Source: Pseudoalteromonas luteoviolacea NCIMB 1944
Lineage (GTDB): Bacteria; Pseudomonadota; Gammaproteobacteria; Enterobacterales; Alteromonadaceae
Assembly (NCBI RefSeq): GCF_001625565.1
Contig: NZ_AUXS01000042.1
Location: 62,001 to 126,000, forward strand
DNA: 64,000 nucleotides
Reading direction: 5' to 3'
Every line of letters begins with the position of its first letter. The first letter of the stretch is position 1. Positions 25,426 to 34,896 of this stretch are shown piece by piece. A program made the position numbers and the translations under genes. The notes under the pieces were generated by a model. It saw nothing but the letters and a program-made list of their open reading frames with translations. It searched no databases and was not told the DNA's origin.

Positions 25426-26661
25426 TTAAATTACGGAACCGAGTTGGAATATAGGCAGATACATAGCCACGATCAAGCCGCCAACCAAAACGCCTAATGT
25501 AGCCATTATTAAAGGTTCTAACAAGGTCGATAGGCCATCTACGGCATCGTCCACTTCTTGTTCATAGATACTCGCGACTTTGCCAAGCATACTATCTAAA
25601 GCGCCAGATTCCTCGCCAATAGCGACCATTTGAACGACCATATCTGGGAAAATTTTTGAGTTGCGCATGGCCCAGTTCATTTGGTTACCTGAGCTTACTT
25701 CGCCTTTGATATCCAATATCGCATTTTTGTATATCACATTTCCTGCGGCACCTGCTGCAGAGTCGAGAGCATCTACTAAGGGCACACCAGCAGCAAAGGT
25801 GGTGGAGAGAGTCCTAGCATATCTGGCAACAGCGGCTTTTCTTAAGATTTCCCCAACAACAGGGAGTCTTAGCACAAGCCTGTCGTTGGCATGTTTTACA
25901 TCTTGGTTTCGTATCAATAATTCTTTATAAATGTAGCCACCACCGCCAAGAGAGAACAGTATTATCCACCAATACTCTTGCATAAACTCTGAAATTGAAA
26001 TGACTAGCCGAGTAAAGGCTGGTAATTCGGCACCAAAGCCTGCAAAAATATCTTCAAATTGCGGTACGACGAAAATAAGAAGTATAGATGTGACAATAAG
26101 TGCCACAGAAATAACCGCGATAGGGTAAAACATGGCCTTTTTGATTTTTGACTTGAGCGCTTCTGCCTTTTCTTTATACAGCGCGACTCGATCAAAAATT
26201 CTATCTAGTGCGCCGGACTGCTCTCCAGATTCAATCAAGTCGCAATATAAATCGTCAAAGTAACGGGGGTGTGCACGCAGACTTTTTGCAAGCGGTTGAC
26301 CTGCTTTTACTTCATCAGCAATAGAGCCAATAAGCTTAGTCACACTTTTATTTTTTGCGCCGGAGGCGATCATATCGAGTGATTGGACAAGCGACACACC
26401 AGCGGTGAGCATGGTTGCTATTTGTCTGGTGACAATTGAAATGTCTTTTGCAGAGATTTTTTGAACGCTTTTAAAGCCAAATAGAGGCTTTGGTTTGCGT
26501 TTTACCTTTGAAGGGGTAATACCTTGTTTACGCAGTTGGGCTTTAACTAACGCTACACTTGTGCCGGTCATTTCACCTTCGAGTTTTTTACCTCGTGCGC
26601 TAACACCAACCCACACAAATGTGTCGATTTTATTTGTACTTTCTTTTGAGGAGAGAGCCAT
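25426..26661 (-). CDS. pilC: Type IV pilus inner membrane platform protein PilC
   Basis: The protein has 411 residues and two GspF/PilC domains. The first starts near residue 75 (IVTRQIATMLTAGVSLVQSLDMI) and the second near 275 (YARTLSTTFAAGVPLVDALDSAAGA). Three membrane spans and the GEESGALDSML box are visible. It anchors the pilus motor ATPases. It is separated from pilA upstream by a strong terminator. Confidence 0.96.
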   Translation of the reverse strand: MALSSKESTNKIDTFVWVGVSARGKKLEGEMTGTSVALVKAQLRKQGITPSKVKRKPKPLFGFKSVQKISAKDISIVTRQIATMLTAGVSLVQSLDMIASGAKNKSVTKLIGSIADEVKAGQPLAKSLRAHPRYFDDLYCDLIESGEQSGALDRIFDRVALYKEKAEALKSKIKKAMFYPIAVISVALIVTSILLIFVVPQFEDIFAGFGAELPAFTRLVISISEFMQEYWWIILFSLGGGGYIYKELLIRNQDVKHANDRLVLRLPVVGEILRKAAVARYARTLSTTFAAGVPLVDALDSAAGAAGNVIYKNAILDIKGEVSSGNQMNWAMRNSKIFPDMVVQMVAIGEESGALDSMLGKVASIYEQEVDDAVDGLSTLLEPLIMATLGVLVGGLIVAMYLPIFQLGSVI

Positions 26662-26676
26662 AGAGTTTATTCACGT

Positions 26677-26710
26677 AAAAAGGAACTGAGGTCAACTCAG
26701 TTCCTTTTTT
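26677..26710. terminator. Strong terminator between pilA and pilC
   Basis: A perfect 14-bp stem, with AAAAAGGAACTGAG (26677-26690) pairing with CTCAGTTCCTTTTT (26696-26709), has loop GTCAA and T-runs on both strands. It lies 18 bases after the pilA stop and 16 before the pilC start. It probably keeps pilin mRNA abundant relative to pilCD. Confidence 0.88.
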
Positions 26711-26727
26711 AAAAACGATTTAGGTGA

Positions 26728-27177
26728 TTATACCGTACAAGTACTTGGTAACCAGTTTGCTTTACTCGCTACATCAACTGTTGCAGTACAAGTCCATGAA
26801 TGGATTGAGAATGAAGCCTTGAAGTCGTCTTTGACTACAGCTGTATTAGCTGATTTGTTAGGTGTTAATACCATAACGATACCAGCTAGGTCACCAGTTC
26901 CTGTGATTGTCATAGCACCTGTGTCGCCAACACCTAAAGTTGTAACATATTGACTTGCTGTGAAGCCATTTGCACAGTTTGTAGGTGTAGCTGCAAGTTG
27001 TGCTTTCTCTTCTACACATGCTTTTGGCATACTTGAAGCGGCAAGCATTTCAGAAGCTTTGGCGCGGTTAACATAGTCAGTGTAAGCAGGAAGTGCTACT
27101 GCTGCCAAAATACCGATGATTGCAATCACAATCATTAATTCGATAAGGGTAAAACCACCCTGTCGTTGTTGCGTCAT
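26728..27177 (-). CDS. pilA: Type IV major pilin precursor PilA
   Basis: The protein has 149 residues. The short basic leader ends in QGG, followed by the N-methylated helix start FTLIELMIVIAIIGILAAVA with the conserved Glu5. Two C-terminal Cys (WTCTATV and LPSTCTV) can form the D-loop disulfide; a further Cys pair (KACVEE, TNCANG) lies mid-protein. AGGAGACACATC precedes the ATG. A sigma-54 -24/-12 site was looked for upstream and not recognised. Confidence 0.96.
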   Translation of the reverse strand: MTQQRQGGFTLIELMIVIAIIGILAAVALPAYTDYVNRAKASEMLAASSMPKACVEEKAQLAATPTNCANGFTASQYVTTLGVGDTGAMTITGTGDLAGIVMVLTPNKSANTAVVKDDFKASFSIHSWTCTATVDVASKANWLPSTCTV

Positions 27178-27429
27178 GATGTGTCTCCTAAGGGATGTTA
27201 GACCCGGTGGCAGTTAATACTTACACCAGGATTTTTAAATTATCGTAATGGCGCTGCCTGTTAATGTCTAAAATTACACTAATAGCCAACTGCAGTATGT
27301 AACACGATTAAACGTAAAGAATTAATCTAAATCATTAATTTAATTCTTTTTTATTAAATATGCTTTGTAAATAAATGTCAACGAAATAAATGAATATTTA
27401 GTTACATTTTTATTACACGAAAAACTACA

Positions 27430-28269
27430 TTATTCAAATCGCATTGATAAGTCTATGCTGTGTACGTGTTTAGTTAACGCACCGCTCGAAATGTAGTCTA
27501 CGCCCGCTTGTGCATACTGTGCCAGAATGTCTAATGTCATATTACCCGAGACTTCGAGCTTAGCTCTACCTGAGGTTAGTCTAACGGCGTTTTGAATGTC
27601 TTCAACGGTAAAATTGTCCAGCATGATGATGTCACTGCCTGCAAGTAGCGCTTGTTCTAGCTCATCTAAACTCTCAACTTCCACTTCGACAGGCTTGTCT
27701 GGGTGAGTGCTTTTGGCTTGTTGAACTGCTTTGTCGATCCCGCCACACGCTGCAATATGGTTTTCCTTAATCAGGAATGCGTCAAATAAGCCAATACGGT
27801 GGTTTTTACCGCCACCACAAGTCACCGCATACTTTTGTAGCGCCCTCAAGCCAGGAATGGTTTTTCGAGTGTCTAGTAATTGTGTGTTACTGCCATCCAG
27901 TGCTTGCACATAGTGTGCGGTTGTTGTTGCAGTACCGGAAAGTGTTTGAACAAAGTTCAGAGCAGTTCTTTCAGCGGTAAGGATCGCTCGTGCCGAGCCC
28001 TTAGCTGTAAAAATACGAGCGTTGGCGCTTAGCTTGTCTCCATCGTTGGCTAAGACCGTCACTTCAACATTGGGGTCTACCTGTCTAAAGACTTCTAGGA
28101 TTAAATCTTTGCCACAAAACACACAGTCTTCACGGGTGATAACATAAGCGTTCGCCTGTTGTTGCTCTGGGATCAGGGCTGCGGTGATATCACCTTGTGC
28201 AGCGGATTGATGGTTAAGGTCTTCATCGAGTGCAAGTTTTACAAGTTGCGAAATAAGTTCAGGTTGCAT
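27430..28269 (-). CDS. nadC: Quinolinate phosphoribosyltransferase (decarboxylating)
   Basis: The protein has 279 residues. The family residues for binding quinolinate and PRPP are present: TAERTALNFVQTLSGTATTT, DTRKTIPGLRALQKYAVTCGGG, KENHIAACGG and EVEVESLDE. It forms nicotinate mononucleotide in de novo NAD synthesis. ATG 28269 (MQPELIS) is the family start; the frame continues upstream to 28329 without similarity. It sits between pilA and ampD, as in related genomes. Confidence 0.96.
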   Translation of the reverse strand: MQPELISQLVKLALDEDLNHQSAAQGDITAALIPEQQQANAYVITREDCVFCGKDLILEVFRQVDPNVEVTVLANDGDKLSANARIFTAKGSARAILTAERTALNFVQTLSGTATTTAHYVQALDGSNTQLLDTRKTIPGLRALQKYAVTCGGGKNHRIGLFDAFLIKENHIAACGGIDKAVQQAKSTHPDKPVEVEVESLDELEQALLAGSDIIMLDNFTVEDIQNAVRLTSGRAKLEVSGNMTLDILAQYAQAGVDYISSGALTKHVHSIDLSMRFE

Positions 28270-28435
28270 AGGTGAATCATCATTGTTTCTTATACTGTAA
28301 ATTCTACTGTGATTAGTGCAATGAAACAATTTTCTTTCATAAAAGGATGTATGCTTTCGTAAAATAAATTTGCAATAGTGCTGAGAAGTAATTCTTGCTA
28401 AGGTAGTGAGGTTACAATTGAAAGCTAATTTTTTT

Positions 28436-28999
28436 ATGGAAAATCAAGATCAATGGCTGAAGTTTGCCAAACATAGACCTTCGCCTCATCATGATGAACG
28501 ACCCAAAGATTGCGATATCGATTTGCTCGTCATTCACAATATCTCTTTGCCTGCAGGCCAATTTGGCACGAGCTATGTCGATGATTTGTTTATGGGGACT
28601 ATCGATTGTCATGCGCATGAAAGCTTTGCATCTTTGCAAGGAGTAAGAGTCTCTGCTCACTGTTTTATTCGCCGAGACGGTGAAGTGATCCAATATGTGC
28701 CTTTTTCAAAGCGAGCATGGCATGCGGGTGTATCGAGCCATCAAGGACGCGAAAAATGTAACGATTTCAGTATCGGCATTGAATTAGAGGGAACGGATAA
28801 TGACGCATATACAACTGCGCAATATGAAGCTCTCGTGGCTGTAAGCCGCGCTATCATGGTGCGCTTTCCGAAAATTACCACTGAGCAGATTGTTGGCCAT
28901 TGTGATATTGCGCCGGTACGCAAGACAGATCCAGGAGAGGCATTTGATTGGTCGTACTATTTGGATCTATTACAACGTGAATTAGAAATATTTGAGTAA
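28436..28999 (+). CDS. ampD: 1,6-anhydro-N-acetylmuramyl-L-alanine amidase AmpD
   Basis: The protein has 187 residues. Zinc ligands are in VIHNISLP and GHCDIAPVRKTDPG, and the catalytic region is IGIELEGTD. It recycles muropeptides in the cytoplasm and so keeps beta-lactamase induction low where AmpR/AmpC are present. ATG 28436 (MENQDQWL) aligns with the E. coli start; an upstream frame from GTG 28406 is not needed. It is divergent from nadC and followed by ampE after 5 bases. Confidence 0.96.
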   Translation: MENQDQWLKFAKHRPSPHHDERPKDCDIDLLVIHNISLPAGQFGTSYVDDLFMGTIDCHAHESFASLQGVRVSAHCFIRRDGEVIQYVPFSKRAWHAGVSSHQGREKCNDFSIGIELEGTDNDAYTTAQYEALVAVSRAIMVRFPKITTEQIVGHCDIAPVRKTDPGEAFDWSYYLDLLQRELEIFE

Positions 29000-29004
29000 A
29001 AATC

Positions 29005-29889
29005 ATGATATTAATTTCGATATTATTGGCACTGATCATTGAGCGTTTAGGCGCAAGGTCAACACACTGGCAAATCGACTACTATTTGTCTCGTTATCAG
29101 CAGTGGAGCTATCAACAAAGTGCGGCAAGTTGGCTATATAAGTCCAGTTTAGGTGTCATGTTATGGCTGACCATTCCGGCCTTGCTGGTTGCATTTTTAT
29201 ATAGCTTGTTTGAATTTGTGTTGTGGCAACTCGTACTTAACGTATGTATTTTGCTGATTTGTTTTGGCTGTGCGAAATACCGCAAATCCTACAAGGGATA
29301 CCTCAATGCCCTAGCAAGAGATGATAACGAAGCTGCCACTTTGTACGCTTTGCAAATGGGCCAAACGAAAACAGAACATGAACCCGGAGGGGAGACCTTT
29401 GGCCAAACATTGGCGTGGATAAATTTCACCCATTATTGTGCGGTGATGTTTTGGTTTGTATTGCTAGGTGCGCCAGGGGCTGTGTTATACGCCACAACAC
29501 GAACAGTTGTTGAGATACTAAAAGATAAAGTGAATGGTGAGCCGTCAATAAGCGAACAAAAATGTATTGAAGTTATGTCTGCGCATACTCAGCGTTTTAG
29601 CACACTGTTTCATTTCCTCAATTGGCTTCCAGCAAGGCTCGCGGGCTTCGGTTATTTGATTATCGGCAACTTTTCAAAAGGCACTGGCAGCTGGCTTAAA
29701 TACTTATTGGACTTTCAAGCTTGTAATCGCAAAGTGGTCGCAGAAACAGCACTTGCAGCCGAGCAGATAGAGCAACAATATTTTGGTTGCACATATGAGG
29801 CTGCATGTATGATGCGCTTGGTTAAGCGTAATGTTTTATTTTACTTGTTTTTAGTCGCTGCATTGACATTATTCGCAGGGCTCAACTAA
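29005..29889 (+). CDS. ampE: AmpE, inner membrane protein of the ampD operon
   Basis: The protein has 294 residues with four or more hydrophobic segments. It starts with MILISILLALIIERLG and has FGQTLAWINFTHYCAVMFW, matching AmpE. It is related in fold to CbiB. Its role is unclear, though it is linked to beta-lactamase regulation by its operon with ampD. It starts 5 bases after the ampD stop. Confidence 0.93.
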   Translation: MILISILLALIIERLGARSTHWQIDYYLSRYQQWSYQQSAASWLYKSSLGVMLWLTIPALLVAFLYSLFEFVLWQLVLNVCILLICFGCAKYRKSYKGYLNALARDDNEAATLYALQMGQTKTEHEPGGETFGQTLAWINFTHYCAVMFWFVLLGAPGAVLYATTRTVVEILKDKVNGEPSISEQKCIEVMSAHTQRFSTLFHFLNWLPARLAGFGYLIIGNFSKGTGSWLKYLLDFQACNRKVVAETALAAEQIEQQYFGCTYEAACMMRLVKRNVLFYLFLVAALTLFAGLN

Positions 29890-29900
29890 ACGGCCCGTCG

Positions 29901-29930
29901 GTGGCTGACTAAAAGTGCTTAGTTAGCCAC
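29901..29930. terminator. Hairpin overlapping the end of the PilZ gene
   Basis: GTGGCTGACTAA (29901-29912) pairs with TTAGTTAGCCAC (29919-29930) with one mismatch. The stem includes the stop codon of the minus-strand PilZ gene. It separates it from convergent ampE. Confidence 0.5.
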
Positions 29931-32407
29931 TCGCGTTTTCGATTTTGCATACGCTCAATCAAATGATTCTCCAGTCCCAATACTGGCATCATTACATCTG
30001 TTACATCGACGACATCACAAACACCGTTAACCGACCAAAGCGCTTCTTCTAGGCCTTTAGCCTTGTGTAGAGCGTAGTGGCTCACATAACGCAATTCATT
30101 GGCAAGATGATCCATATCAGGGCGGCCTGTTTTGGACACATATAAATGGCAGATAAACAAAATGCCATTCTTTAGGGCTTTTTTGGCAAATAAAAACAGC
30201 GGCTCAATAGGCTCACCAAAAGGAATGCATTGGGACTTAACGCCATGGTTTGATTCATCTGATTGTTTTTCATCGTAGTGTACAAACAGTGTAAACCGCA
30301 GCGGTTTGTCTTGTCTGGATTTTTCTTTCAATTGCTCGGTTAAAGAATCGCCAATGAATTTGTTGGGAAATAACTTATTTGGGAAAAGGAGCTCTTGTCC
30401 ATTGTGGTTGATGAGGTGTGGCAATAATATATTGTGTAATGGTGAAGGGTAGAGTCCATGACCTACGGCGCCAATTTCCATATGAGATGCCTTTTTATGG
30501 AGGTAAAGCGGTAGCTGACAGATGCTTTTGGTAACCATATTTCTGAGCGCAGTGGCGAGGCCCGGTATCTTAGGTGCTTCTTCACTGGGTTGGAGCTTGT
30601 CTTTGTTATTGTCGATCAGCGCAGTGAAAAATTCGATGGCTGTATGAGATGCATTGGTGACTTGTTTGACCTTAAGATTGATGATGGTTTTTGATTTGCT
30701 AACAGCCATGACTTCATATCTCAAACCTGACAGTACATGCTGTTTGGTGATCTTTTGCAGGTCGGGCAAATCGACAGTCACGAGGTCCCCTTTGGCTACA
30801 TCCACAGCGTGTTCAACTTCAATTTGCAAGCCCATAATCGAAAAATCACGGGTATTACCATTGAACACCTGACTTTCAGAAATATTTAACGCGACCCCGG
30901 TGCGATATAAAAAGCGTTTGTGAGACCTTAAATTCACATACTCCAACGCGACCTTTTCCAATGGCGGCGGATTCTTAGACTTACCATGGCCAAATTCTTT
31001 TAAGCGGTTGATGCTCTCTTGTGGATAAGTTAACTTGCTGCAATGTGATTTATGTTCAGGTGTGGTTATCTCAGTGAGCAGCATGAGATGGTGTACCGGT
31101 TCAATTAATCCTTGTGCACGAGGGGGAGGCCGCCTGTTAAGCTTTTCAACATTCTTCCCCGCGCTTTTAGGTAATGATAGCGGAATGTAGGCGTCTTCAT
31201 GGTGGCTTGGCATCAACTGTACTTTAAATACTCGCCAACTTTCTTTTTCACTACCAAACCCTAAAAATAGGCTTTTTAATTCAGGGTTTTCTTCGAGTTC
31301 GTAATCAAAGGCAGAGTAAAAGTAGATCTTGCCACCATTTGAGTGAGTAAATGTGTAGCAGTAGGCCTCTTTTACTGGTGCTGACTGCAATAATAGTTTT
31401 TGTAGCCGTTTGTTGTTGAAGATACTGTATAAACAGGAGGTTTTGCGCTCATCTTCAAAGTAGTAATTGATAAAAGCGTTGTTCTCATTGGTGAGCGCCA
31501 TGCTCGGTAGTAACATGTTGTTGATGCGACTAAAAAACACAAATAAAGAGCTGACACGAGGCAAATAATATTGTTCATACCCTTTGCAGACAACGGCATC
31601 CATAGTGTTGTCTAAATTTATCTTATAGCGTCGTTTATTGCCATGAATAAAGCTTTCCAAAAACTCGTCAAACCCCGAGTTGTTCTCTACGAAGGTTCTT
31701 TTTAAACGAACATAGTTATAATCTGAATTAGACTCTTCAACAGCGACAACCTCGTATTGGATACCCTCTTTTAAGCCGAGTTCGAAATCTTGCTCTAATC
31801 CGACTAAGCGCAATGTAATGACGTTTTTTGGGTGAACATGGTAGCTTTTCCCCAACTTTATTTTTGCGCCACTTAAAGAGATGTCAGAAGTACTTGCGGG
31901 TATCGTAGTACCGCTTTTTAGCTCAACTGTGATCTTGATAGAGTAATTCATACGCTCTTCGATACGGCTCTCATAGGAAGCAAAGCGGATTAATTGGGCT
32001 TCATGCTCAAATACGACTTCTGGCTCAGTGTCATCTTGGACCTGAGCTTGTTTTTGCATTACCTTATAATTATTGTCGGTATGCATGACCGCTTCATATA
32101 CAGCCATTGTATAGCCACCGTGCTGCGCAACTTCACGCTCAAATACACTGATAGCAAGGTCGTCCATAAAGTGCTGCTTACCGTCATGCTCGTATGGTTT
32201 TACATCACCAGATACCTGTCCTCGCAAATCAATAAAGCGCGCAACAGGTTGCGATAGGCGTGTCATTTCCATTTTTAACAAAAATTGGTCTGGTTTGCTC
32301 AGTTGTGCTGTTTTTTGCTTGAAGATAAAATCAAAATTTGGATCGCCTAAATCTCCTTTTAGGTCATTAATAAGGTCTTGATGTAGTTCTAGTTTATCTT
32401 CACTCAT
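29909..32407 (-). CDS. Large protein with two PilZ domains (c-di-GMP receptor)
   Basis: The protein has 832 residues. Two PilZ domains can be seen, at about residues 145-260 and 475-590. Each keeps both halves of the c-di-GMP site: RIEER with DISLSGAKI, and RSHKR with DFSIMGLQI. The rest is mixed alpha/beta without a known enzymatic motif, and no membrane segment is visible. It probably reads c-di-GMP to control motility, pili or surface attachment (inference). ATG 32407 is used; TTG 32434, with AAGAGA upstream, is an alternative. It stands alone between ampE and radA. Confidence 0.82.
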   Translation of the reverse strand: MSEDKLELHQDLINDLKGDLGDPNFDFIFKQKTAQLSKPDQFLLKMEMTRLSQPVARFIDLRGQVSGDVKPYEHDGKQHFMDDLAISVFEREVAQHGGYTMAVYEAVMHTDNNYKVMQKQAQVQDDTEPEVVFEHEAQLIRFASYESRIEERMNYSIKITVELKSGTTIPASTSDISLSGAKIKLGKSYHVHPKNVITLRLVGLEQDFELGLKEGIQYEVVAVEESNSDYNYVRLKRTFVENNSGFDEFLESFIHGNKRRYKINLDNTMDAVVCKGYEQYYLPRVSSLFVFFSRINNMLLPSMALTNENNAFINYYFEDERKTSCLYSIFNNKRLQKLLLQSAPVKEAYCYTFTHSNGGKIYFYSAFDYELEENPELKSLFLGFGSEKESWRVFKVQLMPSHHEDAYIPLSLPKSAGKNVEKLNRRPPPRAQGLIEPVHHLMLLTEITTPEHKSHCSKLTYPQESINRLKEFGHGKSKNPPPLEKVALEYVNLRSHKRFLYRTGVALNISESQVFNGNTRDFSIMGLQIEVEHAVDVAKGDLVTVDLPDLQKITKQHVLSGLRYEVMAVSKSKTIINLKVKQVTNASHTAIEFFTALIDNNKDKLQPSEEAPKIPGLATALRNMVTKSICQLPLYLHKKASHMEIGAVGHGLYPSPLHNILLPHLINHNGQELLFPNKLFPNKFIGDSLTEQLKEKSRQDKPLRFTLFVHYDEKQSDESNHGVKSQCIPFGEPIEPLFLFAKKALKNGILFICHLYVSKTGRPDMDHLANELRYVSHYALHKAKGLEEALWSVNGVCDVVDVTDVMMPVLGLENHLIERMQNRKREWLTKHF

Positions 32408-32546
32408 AGCCGTTCGCAGTTTGTCCGCAGACAATGTCTCTTTGTTATTATTTCAGCCTTCGCCAATTTTATGTCAGTATAGCTTCATTCTTAACTTGTA
32501 GCTTAACTGGGTTTTCCTTTTAAGCAATAACTATGCCTTGATATAT

Positions 32547-33917
32547 ATGGGAAAAAAGAAAACCGCATTTGTATGTAGTGATTGTGGAGCGGAATTTGCT
32601 CGTTGGCAAGGGCAATGTTCTGAATGTAAAGCTTGGAACACTGTAACAGAGTTTCGTGTACCTTCTGTGAAAACGGCTCCACGTAGTGCTGGTACCACCG
32701 GGTATGCCGGTGTGGTAGAAGCAAAAATCCAAACCTTAGATGAAGTAAATCTTGAATCGTTACCTCGATTTTCTACAGGCTTTAAGGAGTTTGATAGAGT
32801 TTTGGGAGGTGGTGTGGTCCCGGGGAGTGCCATATTAATTGGTGGTGAACCTGGGGCTGGTAAAAGTACCTTACTTTTGCAAACTATGTGTTTACTTGCG
32901 CAATCTATGCCGACGTTATATGTAACTGGTGAAGAGTCATTGCAGCAAGTCGCTATGCGCGCAAAACGTCTTGGGTTGCCAACAGATAAGCTTAAAACTT
33001 TAGCTGAAACCAATGTTGAAACCATTTGCCAACTAGCACTGAGAGAAAAGCCTGCCATTATGGTCATCGACTCGATTCAAGTTATGCATATGACAGATGT
33101 TCAATCTGCGCCTGGAAGTGTCTCTCAAGTACGTGAAAGTGCAGCCTATTTAACGCGCTTTGCGAAACAAAACCAAGTTGCCATTGTAATGGTTGGCCAT
33201 GTAACAAAAGACGGGACGCTGGCAGGGCCTAAAGTTTTAGAGCACTGCATAGACTGCTCGATCCTATTGGAAGGCAGCAGTGACAGCCGATTTAGAACAC
33301 TGCGAGGAAATAAAAACCGCTTTGGTGCAGTCAATGAACTGGGGGTTTTTGCGATGACGGGACAAGGCTTAAAAGAAGTCAACAACCCTTCCGCTATTTT
33401 CCTTAACCGGGGTGAAGAACAAACCCCTGGCTCATTGGTTATGGTAATTTGGGAAGGTACTCGTCCACTTTTAGTGGAAGTTCAAGCTTTGGTCGATTAT
33501 TCGCAATTAGCAAACCCGAGACGTGTTACGGTGGGTTTGGAGCAAAATAGATTGGCGATGCTGTTAGCGGTGTTACATCGTCACGGTGGCTTGCAAGTCG
33601 CGGATCAAGACGTATTTGTCAATGTTGTCGGTGGCGTAAAGGTCAATGAAACCAGTGCGGATTTAGCTCTGATCACAGCCTTGGTATCCAGCTTTAAAAA
33701 TTATGCATTAGATAAACAGTTAGTTGTATTTGGTGAAGTAGGATTGGGCGGTGAGATCCGCCCGGTGCCAAGTGGTCAAGAAAGATTACGAGAAGCGGCG
33801 AAACATGGTTTTAAACGTGCTATTGTACCTGTCGCAAATAAACCAAAAGAAGATATCGAAGGGATGGAAGTGATAGGGGTTTCCAGCTTAAACGATGCAT
33901 TAGAAGCGCTATTTTAA
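32547..33917 (+). CDS. radA: DNA repair protein RadA
   Basis: The protein has 456 residues. It has an N-terminal zinc finger (CSDCGAEFARWQGQCSECKAW), Walker A GGEPGAGKST, the KNRFG box and a C-terminal Lon-like domain (VGLGGEIRPV). RadA is a RecA-like helicase that drives branch migration in recombination repair. ATG 32547 (MGKKKTAFVC) matches the family start. The next gene follows after 9 bases. Confidence 0.96.
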   Translation: MGKKKTAFVCSDCGAEFARWQGQCSECKAWNTVTEFRVPSVKTAPRSAGTTGYAGVVEAKIQTLDEVNLESLPRFSTGFKEFDRVLGGGVVPGSAILIGGEPGAGKSTLLLQTMCLLAQSMPTLYVTGEESLQQVAMRAKRLGLPTDKLKTLAETNVETICQLALREKPAIMVIDSIQVMHMTDVQSAPGSVSQVRESAAYLTRFAKQNQVAIVMVGHVTKDGTLAGPKVLEHCIDCSILLEGSSDSRFRTLRGNKNRFGAVNELGVFAMTGQGLKEVNNPSAIFLNRGEEQTPGSLVMVIWEGTRPLLVEVQALVDYSQLANPRRVTVGLEQNRLAMLLAVLHRHGGLQVADQDVFVNVVGGVKVNETSADLALITALVSSFKNYALDKQLVVFGEVGLGGEIRPVPSGQERLREAAKHGFKRAIVPVANKPKEDIEGMEVIGVSSLNDALEALF

Positions 33918-33926
33918 GGAGTTATT

Positions 33927-34850
33927 ATGAATAAAGCAGCTCTTACAGGTGTCGCACTTGCTGTTGCAGGTGGCGTTGCAGGTGTTAACTGGTATGCAAA
34001 TAAAACCGCAAGTGAAGTTGTTGCTGAGCAGGTACTGCAATTCTCAGAGCAGACCGGATTTGATGTCAACTATCAAAGTGTAGATTATAGTTTGCTAAGT
34101 AATACGGTTGTACTCGAAAACATTTCATTTAAAGCACAAGAAAGTGAGCACGCATTGGTAGATATTGCGCGCTTCTCCCTAAAAGGGTATGAAAACGGTA
34201 AAGTTAGCCCTCTCACTGAGTTGGAGATAGAAGGGTTATCTTTGACTGACGAACTTAAGGCCCTTTCTTTAGAAGCGCTTCCTACTACATTGGCAAATGC
34301 GAAATATAATTTAAACTCGACAATGAGCTACGATGAAGCCAGTGGAGACAGTCAGTTTAAATTTGCTGTTTCGGCCGAAAAAGTGGTTAACTTTGGTATG
34401 GATATCGCTTTAGCAAATAGCCAAGATTTGATGGATTTACAGCAGGATATCCAGAAAATGCACGACCAAGGTGAGGTGTCTCTGGAAGCTGAGTTACAGA
34501 TGCAGAGTAAAATGCTCAGTGCATTACAATCTCTTCAACCCGTTGATATGGCTTTTACCTTGAAAAATGAAGGAGAGTTAAAAGCCTTAGTTGATGAAGT
34601 ATTGCAGCAAAGCGGCTTAGATCACGAACAGTTAAAAGCGTTATTGGCAGTACAAATGGAAAATGTACCTGCAAGTGACAATGCTAAGCAGGCAATTCAG
34701 TCTTTTGTATCTGGGCTCTCTTTACTTGAAGTAAGCATGCAGTTTCCAGAAAAGACGAGCTTTATGCAGTTAGGTATGCAACTTCAACCGCTAGCTGGTG
34801 ATCCTCAAGCGCTCGAAGAGTTTTTAAAGCTCAGGATTGTTGGTCGATAG
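33927..34850 (+). CDS. Membrane-anchored protein of unknown function downstream of radA
   Basis: The protein has 307 residues with an N-terminal hydrophobic helix (ALTGVALAVAGGVAGVNWYA). The long outer domain begins with VNYQSVDYSLLSNTVVLENISF. Its plan, an anchor followed by repeated beta strands, recalls AsmA/DUF945-type envelope proteins, but the similarity is not secure. AAGGAG lies upstream of ATG 33927, and it is co-transcribed with radA. A strong terminator follows. Confidence 0.75.
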   Translation: MNKAALTGVALAVAGGVAGVNWYANKTASEVVAEQVLQFSEQTGFDVNYQSVDYSLLSNTVVLENISFKAQESEHALVDIARFSLKGYENGKVSPLTELEIEGLSLTDELKALSLEALPTTLANAKYNLNSTMSYDEASGDSQFKFAVSAEKVVNFGMDIALANSQDLMDLQQDIQKMHDQGEVSLEAELQMQSKMLSALQSLQPVDMAFTLKNEGELKALVDEVLQQSGLDHEQLKALLAVQMENVPASDNAKQAIQSFVSGLSLLEVSMQFPEKTSFMQLGMQLQPLAGDPQALEEFLKLRIVGR

Positions 34851-34854
34851 ATAG

Positions 34855-34884
34855 AAAAAAGGCGAGGAATTCCTCGCCTTTTTT
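34855..34884. terminator. Bidirectional intrinsic terminator
   Basis: AAAAAAGGCGAGGAA and its exact complement form a perfect palindromic stem with T-runs on both strands. It serves the radA operon and the convergent M23 peptidase gene. Confidence 0.92.
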
Positions 34885-34896
34885 ATTCAAACTTCG

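Noticed and set aside
27178..27429. Sigma-54 promoter for pilA
   Set aside because: No TGGC-N7-TTGC pattern with the right spacing could be found.
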